From positions 1 to 6,007 of the forward strand of contig JAKQKF010000002.1 of the NCBI GenBank assembly GCA_029560815.1: a stretch of DNA of 6,007 nt, in the 5' to 3' direction. This document shows, one piece after another, positions 1 to 4,959 of this stretch. The number at the start of each line of letters is the position of its first letter. The first letter of the stretch is position 1. The notes below the pieces were generated by a model. It saw only the letters and a list, made by a program, of their open reading frames with translations, made no database searches and had not been told where the DNA came from. The translations under genes and the position numbers were made by a program. The stretch comes from a bacterium (GTDB taxonomy: Bacteria; KSB1; UBA2214).

Positions 1-1
1 G

Positions 2-406
2 CTTGGCCTCACCAATGCCGGTTTTATCCGCACCGCCATCGAACAGATCGGCGATTTTTTCGCCCCCGGCGAGATCGCCGCACTCTGGATCACCTTTCCC
101 GATCCCCATCCCCCTGCCGGCCGGCGCAAGAAACGGCTCACATCACCGCGCTTCCTCGGCATCTATCGCACTCTGCTCCAGCCTGGCGGCCTTGTCCACC
201 TCAAAACCGACGACGACGGGCTTTACCTCTACACCCTGCTCACGCTGCAGGAGGAGGGCGCCGAGCTCCTGCTCGATCTGCCCGACCTCTACGCCGCCTG
301 CTCCGATCCCGATCTGACCGGAATTCTGACCACCTACGAGCGCCGCCACCTGCAAGAAGGTAAAACCATCAAATACATTTGCTTCCGTCTTTCCTCAGCC
401 CCATAA
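2..406 (+). CDS. trmB: tRNA (guanine-N7-)-methyltransferase TrmB, C-terminal part (5' end cut by window)
   Basis: This is the last 134 residues of a SAM-dependent enzyme that methylates N7 of guanine-46 in the variable loop of tRNA; it acts in the cytoplasm. The frame is open from base 2 to the TAA at 404-406, with the start lying left of the window. The diagnostic motif is ITFPDPHP (about fragment residues 30-37), followed by the basic stretch GRRKKRLTSPRFL, the family's substrate and catalytic region. LVHLKTDDDGLYLYT (about 64-78) matches the conserved TD motif, and the tail TTYERRHLQEGKTIKYICF matches the usual YE...G..I end. The SAM-binding N-terminal half is not visible. The spacing after DP and the KRLTS.RF form resemble FCB-group TrmB proteins more than the E. 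coli form; this is a motif impression. The gene converges on the mlaD-like gene, 79 nt away. Its stop codon lies in the A-tract that forms the terminator U-run on the other strand. Confidence 0.9.
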   Translation, partial: LGLTNAGFIRTAIEQIGDFFAPGEIAALWITFPDPHPPAGRRKKRLTSPRFLGIYRTLLQPGGLVHLKTDDDGLYLYTLLTLQEEGAELLLDLPDLYAACSDPDLTGILTTYERRHLQEGKTIKYICFRLSSAP

Positions 407-440
407 AAAAAGCGCAAACGTCCTGATGACCGTTTGCGCT
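405..440 (-). terminator. Intrinsic terminator of the mutM-mlaEFD operon
   Basis: A perfect 10-bp inverted repeat, AGCGCAAACG at 411-420 and CGTTTGCGCT at 431-440, encloses a 10-nt loop. Read on the minus strand, the stem runs straight into seven T residues (complement of the A-run 405-411), which is the classic Rho-independent layout. It lies about 45 nt beyond the mlaD stop codon. On the plus strand no T-run follows the stem (GAACAAG), so it should act mainly on minus-strand transcripts and not as an efficient terminator for trmB. Confidence 0.88.
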
Positions 441-450
441 GAACAAGAGG

Positions 451-478
451 GTTCCGCCGGCACACCCGGCGGGGGAAC
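451..478 (-). repeat. GC-rich imperfect hairpin just after mlaD
   Basis: GTTCC-GCCGG (451-460) pairs with CCGGC (466-470) and GGAAC (474-478), with a 5-nt loop and a 3-nt G bulge at 471-473. It lies between the mlaD stop and the intrinsic terminator, with no T-run of its own. It could protect the 3' end of the transcript or aid termination; a role is inferred only. Confidence 0.45.
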
Positions 479-485
479 TGACGGC

Positions 486-1352
486 CTAAAAGACCGAGAC
501 GTTCACGTACTTGCCGGGATTTTTCTTCAGGTCCTCGATGAGGAGCTTGAGTTCGAGCACGGTGGCGTTGAGGTTCTCCACATAGGCCTTGTTGTTGAGC
601 AGCTCGCCGGCGGAACCTTCGCCGCTGTTGAGCTTGGCCGCGACGCCGGTCAGCTGATCGGAGAGGGCGGAAAGATTGACGGCGGTCTCTTCCACCTTTT
701 TGATGCTGCCGCGGCTCTCCCTGGCCAGTTCGCTGGCTTCAGTGCCGGCGTTGCGCAGGGCGCGGGCGGCTTCGCCGATTTCGGCGATCTGGGCGTTGTA
801 CATGCTCATATTCAGGCCGTCGACCTTACGGTCAACCTTGTCGAGCACCGTATTGAGGGTTTTAATCGAGTTCGAGGCATCCTTGATGCGCAGGTCGAGC
901 TCGCCATCTCTCATCTTGTCGCGGATATCGGTCAGCATGGTCTTGGCGACAATCATGATGTCCTTGTTTACACCCGTGAGCTGGCTTTCGGCCAGCGCCA
1001 TCTCGGAGGAGGTGCCCGGTTCGATGGTGATCGCCTTTTCTCCGATCAGATTGAGGGTGTTGATCTCAATTTTGGAGTCGACGGGAATCTTGAAGCGGTC
1101 CTTGACGTCGACGCGGACGACCACACCGTCCGGTTCAAAGCGCACGCCCTTGGTCCAGCCGATGCGATAACCGCGCATAAAGACCTGCGAGCGGTCGCGC
1201 AGGCCGACCACATCGGCGAATTTGATATAGAGGCGGTATTCGCTCGATGAGATGATCCGCTGTCCGGAGAGCCAGAGGATGGCCCACAGCAGTATGACGG
1301 CGCTGAAAAATATGATCAGGCCGGAAATGTAACTCATCTTCTTATAGGTCAT
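486..1352 (-). CDS. mlaD: MlaD-like MCE-domain lipid transport protein
   Basis: This is the substrate-binding, membrane-anchored subunit of an MCE-type ABC transporter that moves phospholipids between inner and outer membranes. The 288-residue product has a short cytoplasmic N-terminus, one transmembrane helix at about 8-29 (SYISGLIIFFSAVILLWAI) and a single MCE domain at about 38-113. That domain carries the FADVVGL and GYRIGWTKGVRF elements of the family, then a conserved LIGEKAITIEPG. The remaining 170 or so residues are mostly helical and likely periplasmic, ending KNPGKYVNVSVF, a tail I associate with long FCB-type MCE proteins. It is clearly longer than E. coli MlaD (about 180 residues). 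The ATG at 1350-1352 is chosen because it has GAGGAG (1356-1361) just upstream and directly precedes the membrane anchor. A longer in-frame start at 1463 would add 37 residues of low-complexity basic sequence inside mlaF and is rejected. The gene overlaps mlaF by 11 nt. Confidence 0.9.
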   Translation of the reverse strand: MTYKKMSYISGLIIFFSAVILLWAILWLSGQRIISSSEYRLYIKFADVVGLRDRSQVFMRGYRIGWTKGVRFEPDGVVVRVDVKDRFKIPVDSKIEINTLNLIGEKAITIEPGTSSEMALAESQLTGVNKDIMIVAKTMLTDIRDKMRDGELDLRIKDASNSIKTLNTVLDKVDRKVDGLNMSMYNAQIAEIGEAARALRNAGTEASELARESRGSIKKVEETAVNLSALSDQLTGVAAKLNSGEGSAGELLNNKAYVENLNATVLELKLLIEDLKKNPGKYVNVSVF

Positions 1353-2073
1353 ATTCTCCTCGCGTCTCGTAAAGAAAATCCAGGGTTTCGGCGGAGATCT
1401 CCTCCTTGGTGCCCGTGAAAGAGATATTGCCCTCGCGGAGCAGCGCCACCCGGTCGGCCACATCGCGCATCAGCTTGATATCGTGGGTGACGATGATCGA
1501 GGTGGCGGCGATCTCGTTCTTGAGCATGAGGATCAGCTCGCTCACCTTTTCAGCGTTGTTTTGATCCAGTCCAGTGGTGGGCTCATCGTAAAAGATATAT
1601 TTCGGCCGCTTGATCATCGCCCGGGCGATGGCCACACGCTTGCGCATGCCGCCGCTGAGCTCCTCGGGAAATTTGTCGAGCACATCATCCCCCAGTCCGA
1701 CGAAAGTGATCGCCCGGCTCACCTCGCTGTACATCTGGAATGGGGTCATTTTTTTATGCATGCGCAGAAAGAGGCTCAGATTTTCGCGCACATCGAGAAA
1801 ATCGAAGAGGGCGCTGTTCTGAAAGACAAAGGCGATGTTGTTCTGATAGGCCTGCCACTCTCTCCGGCTCATCCTGAGGATGTCATCGCCGTCATAGGCG
1901 ATGGAGCCGGCATCCGGCTCGATCAGCCTGACCAGGGTCTTGATGAAGACCGTCTTGCCCTGACCGCTGGGACCGAGGATGACCATAGTGGTATTGTCCG
2001 GGATGTCGAGATCGATGCCGGTCAGCACCTCCTTGTCGTCGAAACTTTTACGTACACCGCGCACTGTGATCAT
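1342..2073 (-). CDS. mlaF: MlaF-like ABC transporter ATP-binding protein
   Basis: This is the cytoplasmic ATPase that powers the MlaE/MlaD lipid transporter. The 243-residue length is normal for the family. All ABC motifs are present in order: Walker A GPSGQGKT (34-41), Q-loop FQNSALF (Q85), signature LSGGM (139-143), Walker B YIFYDE (159-164, catalytic E164), D-loop TTGLD (166-170) and H-loop THD (H197). The Walker A (GPSGQGKT) and the ALFDFLDVRENLSLFLR segment after the Q-loop fit the MlaF/Ttg2A group. After TTGLD the usual PI is replaced by QNN, a mild deviation. The ATG at 2071-2073 overlaps the mlaE stop (ATGA, 4 nt), and no strong Shine-Dalgarno lies close by, so translation is probably coupled to mlaE. 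The 3' end overlaps mlaD by 11 nt. Assignment to Mla and not another import ATPase rests mainly on its neighbours. Confidence 0.93.
   Translation of the reverse strand: MITVRGVRKSFDDKEVLTGIDLDIPDNTTMVILGPSGQGKTVFIKTLVRLIEPDAGSIAYDGDDILRMSRREWQAYQNNIAFVFQNSALFDFLDVRENLSLFLRMHKKMTPFQMYSEVSRAITFVGLGDDVLDKFPEELSGGMRKRVAIARAMIKRPKYIFYDEPTTGLDQNNAEKVSELILMLKNEIAATSIIVTHDIKLMRDVADRVALLREGNISFTGTKEEISAETLDFLYETRGEYDL
1356..1361 (-). promoter_or_regulatory. Ribosome binding site of mlaD, inside the mlaF 3' end
   Basis: GAGGAG on the minus strand is followed by AAT and then the ATG at 1350-1352. It is the best Shine-Dalgarno match of the operon and fixes the mlaD start. It lies in the last codons of mlaF. 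Confidence 0.75.
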
Positions 2074-2861
2074 AGCAAAAGTTTTCCCAGATAATAATCA
2101 AAGATGACGATGAAAACCGCGGAAACCACCACAGCGTTGGTCGAAGCCGCTCCGACCCCCTTGGCGCCGCCGCTGGTCTTGAGGCCGAAATAGCTGCCCA
2201 TCAGGGCGATGAGGAATCCGTAGACGGCGGGCTTGATCAGATTGCCGAAGTACATCTCAAAAACCTTGAAATCCATCTCCAGACCGCTGCCGAATTCCGC
2301 CGGCGAGATCCATTCCGTGGCGACTGCGGAGACGAAGAACGAGCTGAAGATGGCGAGAAAATTGGCGAAAATGGTGATCACCGGCAGCATGAGCAGGCCG
2401 GCGACGACGCGCGGCACGACCAGAAAACCGATTGGATCGAGCGACATGGTCTCGAGGGCCTCGACCTGCTCGGAGATCTTCATGCTGCCGATCTCCGCCG
2501 CCAGAGAGGCCCCGAGCTTGCCGGCCAGAACCAGCGAGAGCACGATCGGGCAGAGCTCGAGGATGGTGGTCTTGAAGATGACGTTGACCAGCACTGCGCG
2601 GGTGAGCAGCTCGGAGGATTGATAGGTGCTCTGCACGGTGGCGCCGAGGCCGATGAAAATGGCGATCACTGCCGCAATCGGCAGGGTCTTGACCGAAAAC
2701 GCATAGAGCTGTTCAAGAAACTGGCGGCGGTAGAACCACAGCGACGGCAAAGCCCGCACCGTCTGCATGAACAGCGTGGCGATTTCGTAAACCGTGGTAA
2801 AAAAGGAGATCGAGCGCTCGCCTAACTGCTCGAAAAAATGTTCCGAAGGTTTTCTTGCCAT
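2070..2861 (-). CDS. mlaE: MlaE-like lipid transporter permease
   Basis: This is the integral inner-membrane permease of the MCE-type ABC lipid transporter; two copies normally associate with two MlaF subunits and a hexameric MlaD ring. The protein is 263 residues, the usual size. An amphipathic N-terminal region (about 1-50) precedes hydrophobic segments at about 57-75, 98-120, 145-185 and 210-225, with a last one at about 243-262. Family hallmarks are AGKLGASLAAEIGSMKISEQ (113-132) followed by VEALETMSLDP, and GGAKGVGAASTNAVVVS (231-247) near the C-terminus. The ATG at 2859-2861 starts 12 nt after the mutM stop. Upstream of it only GGGCCTGTAAA is seen, with no clear Shine-Dalgarno, suggesting re-initiation after mutM or a weak site. 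The next plausible in-frame ATG would remove part of the conserved N-terminal region. The stop overlaps the mlaF start by 4 nt. Confidence 0.94.
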   Translation of the reverse strand: MARKPSEHFFEQLGERSISFFTTVYEIATLFMQTVRALPSLWFYRRQFLEQLYAFSVKTLPIAAVIAIFIGLGATVQSTYQSSELLTRAVLVNVIFKTTILELCPIVLSLVLAGKLGASLAAEIGSMKISEQVEALETMSLDPIGFLVVPRVVAGLLMLPVITIFANFLAIFSSFFVSAVATEWISPAEFGSGLEMDFKVFEMYFGNLIKPAVYGFLIALMGSYFGLKTSGGAKGVGAASTNAVVVSAVFIVIFDYYLGKLLL

Positions 2862-2873
2862 TTTACAGGCCCG

Positions 2874-3698
2874 TTATTTTTGACATGCTTCACAAAGGTA
2901 GGAGCTGCGACCCTCCTGGCGCAGGCGGACGATCTCACGGCCGCAGCGCGGGCAGGGTTCCTCTTCACGGCCGTAAACAGCCAGCTCGAGCTGAAAAAAG
3001 CCCGGCTCTTCATCGGCATTTAAATAATCTCTCAGAGTGGTGCCGCCGCGTTCCACCGCCTTGCCGAGGACGGAGACGATCGCCGACTGCAGGGCCGCCG
3101 CCTCTTCCGGGCTCAGACTCCGGCCCGGACGCAGGGGATGAATCCCCGCCTGAAAAAGCGCTTCGTTGGCGTATATGTTGCCCACGCCGACGACGGCGCG
3201 CTGATCCATGATCACTGTCTTGACCGCCCGCCGGGTCGCCTGCAGACGCTGGCGCATATAGTCGGCAGTGAAGGCCGGCGAAAGGGGCTCAACCCCCAAC
3301 CCCCGCAGTATGGACAACCCCGCCAGCTCACCCGGAGCCGCCAGATCAAGGCTGCCGAAACGGCGCGGATCGCGGAAATGAAGCTGACCGCCGCCCTGGA
3401 AATGAAAAATGATGTGGGTATGAGGTTCGGCCGGATGCGGCCGGCTGTGGTAACAGAGCCGTCCGCTCATGCCCAGATGGATGATGAGAGCCCCGCCGCC
3501 ATCGAGATGCCAGATCAGGTATTTGGCGCGCCGTTCAAGAGCATTTATACACCGGCCTGTCAACGCGCGCAGATCCTCCTCCGGCGGAAGCGGCCGCCGC
3601 AGCCTGGCGACGCGGGCTTCCACTCCGGCAATCACCCTGCCTCTGACATGCGGGGCCAGGCTCCTGCAAATCGTCTCGACTTCCGGCAGCTCCGGCAT
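2874..3698 (-). CDS. mutM: Formamidopyrimidine-DNA glycosylase (Fpg/MutM)
   Basis: This bifunctional base-excision repair enzyme removes 8-oxoguanine and formamidopyrimidines and cleaves the abasic strand by beta,delta-elimination. The 274-residue protein is full length and shows every key feature. MPELPEVET at the N-terminus gives the Schiff-base proline P2 and the acid E3. K59 in RRAKYLIWHL is the conserved lysine. HLGMSGR (74-80) carries the intercalating methionine M77, and FRDPRRFG (108-115) follows. GVGNIYANEAL (171-181) is the helix-two-turn-helix signature. A C-terminal zinc finger has cysteines 249, 252, 269 and 272 (C-x2-C-x16-C-x2-C) with the GRSS arginine R264. MPELPE makes this Fpg and not Nei, whose N-terminus is usually MPEGPE. 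The ATG at 3696-3698 has GGAG at 3706-3709, spaced 7 nt. The gene heads an operon with mlaE 12 nt downstream, although the functions are unrelated. Confidence 0.97.
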   Translation of the reverse strand: MPELPEVETICRSLAPHVRGRVIAGVEARVARLRRPLPPEEDLRALTGRCINALERRAKYLIWHLDGGGALIIHLGMSGRLCYHSRPHPAEPHTHIIFHFQGGGQLHFRDPRRFGSLDLAAPGELAGLSILRGLGVEPLSPAFTADYMRQRLQATRRAVKTVIMDQRAVVGVGNIYANEALFQAGIHPLRPGRSLSPEEAAALQSAIVSVLGKAVERGGTTLRDYLNADEEPGFFQLELAVYGREEEPCPRCGREIVRLRQEGRSSYLCEACQK

Positions 3699-3705
3699 CT
3701 CACCA

Positions 3706-3709
3706 CTCC
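3706..3709 (-). promoter_or_regulatory. Ribosome binding site of mutM
   Basis: GGAG on the minus strand lies 7 nt before the mutM ATG. The position is ideal and agrees with the MPELPEVE start required by the enzyme's N-terminal proline. Confidence 0.7.
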
Positions 3710-3753
3710 ATCGCGCCCGGTCACTCTTACGGACGCATCATGTTCCCCGCATT

Positions 3754-3790
3754 AATTGGTATTTTACCAATTTTTACAATAAAAACCAAT
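3754..3790. promoter_or_regulatory. Palindromic ACCAAT elements overlapping the mutM promoter (candidate operator)
   Basis: A perfect 8-bp inverted repeat, AATTGGTA (3754-3761) and TACCAATT (3765-3772) around a 3-nt spacer, covers the -10 box and the predicted start site. A third copy of ACCAAT at 3785-3790, in the same orientation as that at 3766-3771 and 19 bp away, covers the -35 box. A second dyad, TTTTTA (3771-3776) and TAAAAA (3780-3785), sits between them. The placement suits a repressor site, but no regulator is visible and AT-rich DNA yields such dyads by chance more easily. Confidence 0.4.
3761..3789 (-). promoter_or_regulatory. Candidate sigma70-type promoter of the mutM-mlaEFD operon
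   Basis: On the minus strand TTGGTT (3784-3789) and TAAAAT (3761-3766) are separated by exactly 17 nt and match the -35 and -10 consensus at four of six and five of six positions. The region is strongly AT-rich within a GC-rich window. Transcription would begin near 3753-3755, giving a leader of about 55 nt before mutM. If the host belongs to Bacteroidetes proper, whose housekeeping sigma factor uses a different -33/-7 consensus, this reading would be less secure. Confidence 0.55.
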
Positions 3791-3812
3791 CAAATATTTT
3801 TACGGAGAGAGG

Positions 3813-3827
3813 AAAAGCGCACACGCT
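3813..3827 (-). terminator. Weak candidate terminator after the ABC-2 permease genes
   Basis: Read on the minus strand, AGCG-TGTG-CGCT forms a 4-bp stem with a 4-nt loop, followed by a run of four T residues (complement of 3813-3816). It begins a few bases after the permease stop codon. The stem is short, so termination may be inefficient and read-through into mutM is possible. Confidence 0.25.
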
Positions 3828-3830
3828 GTT

Positions 3831-4955
3831 CTATTTCATCCGGCTCTGAAAACGCAGCACCGCAAAGGTGAAAACCACCGCCCCGAAGATGAGCAGCGCC
3901 ACCCCCTGATGAAAAAGATGGCGGACCACCGCCCCCTTGATAAAGATCTCCCGTATCACCAGCACAAAATAACGCATCGGATTGAGCAGGCTGATGATCT
4001 GCATCGTCTTCGGCATGTTCTCGATCGGGAAGAGAAAACCGGACATCAGCATGAAAAACATGAGAAAAAAGAGAGTCAAAAACATCGCCTGCTGCTGGGT
4101 GCCCGATGTGGCCGAGATGAAGAGCCCGAGCCCCAACGTGGTGAAGAGGTAGACGATGGTGAAGATCAGCAGCAACCCCAGGTTGCCGACGATGGGGATG
4201 TCGTAGATCAGCTTGGCGACGGAGATGGCAAAAACCAATTCGATCAGTCCGAGCACCGCAAAGGGCACCAGCTTGCCGATTAAAAGCTCGTGTTTGCGGA
4301 TCGGGGCCACCAGCAGCTGCTCCAGGGTGCCGATTTCGCGTTCGCGCACCAGTCCCATCGCCGCGACCAGGGTGGTGACCATGGTGAGGAGAAAAACCAC
4401 GATCCCCGGCACCATATAATCGGAATTCTTCAGCTCCTCGTTGTACCAGACACGCAGGTTGGGCGAGATGAGGTGAACCTCCGCCGCCGCCTCGCTGCCC
4501 ATCAACTGCCCCTCGATCTGATCCATCATCTCGCTCTGGAGGATGCCGTTGATATAGCCCAGGGCGATGGTCGAGGTATTGGAATCCTGGCCGTCCATCA
4601 GCACCTGCAGCGACGTGCGTTCGCCCCGCTGCAGCTGGGTGCTGAAATCGGAGGGAATCACCACCGCCACCACCGCCCTGCCGTCATCCAGATATTCATG
4701 CAGATGGTTCTGCCGCGTATCAAACCAGGCGAGATCGAAATAGCCGGAATTGCGGATGCGCTCGACGAGCAGACGGCTGGTCGAGGAATCGTCGAGATCG
4801 CAGATGACCGTGCGGATATTGCGGACCTCGCTGGAAATCACAAAGCCGAGGATCAGCAGCTGCAGGAGCGGCGCCACGAAGAGGATCATCAGCATGCCGC
4901 GGTCGCGGCGCACCTGAATGAACTCTTTTTTAATGATGTGAAGTATCTTCCGCAA
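3831..4955 (-). CDS. ABC-2 type transporter permease, YbhR/YhhJ-like (second of tandem pair)
   Basis: This inner-membrane permease belongs to the ABC-2 export family (YbhS/YbhR/YhhJ group), which exports drugs or other hydrophobic compounds with an ATPase and often a HlyD-like adaptor. The 374-residue protein has the full family layout. A basic cytoplasmic N-terminus precedes TM1 (about 21-41). A large extracytoplasmic domain (about 42-180) contains DGQDSNTSTIALGYI and RVWYNEELK. TM2 lies at about 181-202, the conserved cytoplasmic REREIGTLEQLLVAPI at 204-219, and further TM helices at about 228-250, 258-281, 288-309 and 350-367. The start is TTG (4953-4955): it gives the standard MRKILHIIKKEF N-terminus, has GGAGGG (4964-4969) 8 nt upstream and follows the previous stop by 4 nt. 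No ATG nearby would keep the N-terminal region intact. The substrate cannot be told from sequence. Confidence 0.92.
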   Translation of the reverse strand: MRKILHIIKKEFIQVRRDRGMLMILFVAPLLQLLILGFVISSEVRNIRTVICDLDDSSTSRLLVERIRNSGYFDLAWFDTRQNHLHEYLDDGRAVVAVVIPSDFSTQLQRGERTSLQVLMDGQDSNTSTIALGYINGILQSEMMDQIEGQLMGSEAAAEVHLISPNLRVWYNEELKNSDYMVPGIVVFLLTMVTTLVAAMGLVREREIGTLEQLLVAPIRKHELLIGKLVPFAVLGLIELVFAISVAKLIYDIPIVGNLGLLLIFTIVYLFTTLGLGLFISATSGTQQQAMFLTLFFLMFFMLMSGFLFPIENMPKTMQIISLLNPMRYFVLVIREIFIKGAVVRHLFHQGVALLIFGAVVFTFAVLRFQSRMK

Positions 4956-4959
4956 CGCC

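Noticed and set aside
426..1250. Long plus-strand open frame of 274 codons opposite mlaD
   Set aside because: It is antisense to a gene with clear TM and MCE motifs, has no recognisable domain and begins inside the terminator hairpin; such frames are common opposite GC-rich genes.
1353..1463. N-terminal extension of the MCE protein by 37 residues
   Set aside because: It overlaps mlaF entirely, is arginine- and proline-rich with no family resemblance, and the internal ATG has a good ribosome site next to the membrane anchor.
1483..2094. Plus-strand open frame of 203 codons opposite mlaF
   Set aside because: It mirrors an intact ABC ATPase with all motifs, and its translation shows no known domain.
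2822..3019. Minus-strand 65-codon open frame overlapping the mutM 3' end
   Set aside because: It lies out of frame within the mutM zinc-finger coding region and the start of mlaE; no ribosome site or domain supports it.
3138..3755. Plus-strand open frame of 205 codons opposite mutM
   Set aside because: It is a shadow of the fully conserved mutM reading frame and extends into the promoter region without any recognised motif.
3754..3775. The AATTGGTA dyad plus TTTTT as a plus-strand intrinsic terminator
   Set aside because: No plus-strand gene ends upstream of it; the stem is AT-rich and weak, and it coincides with a good minus-strand -10 box, so an operator reading is preferred.
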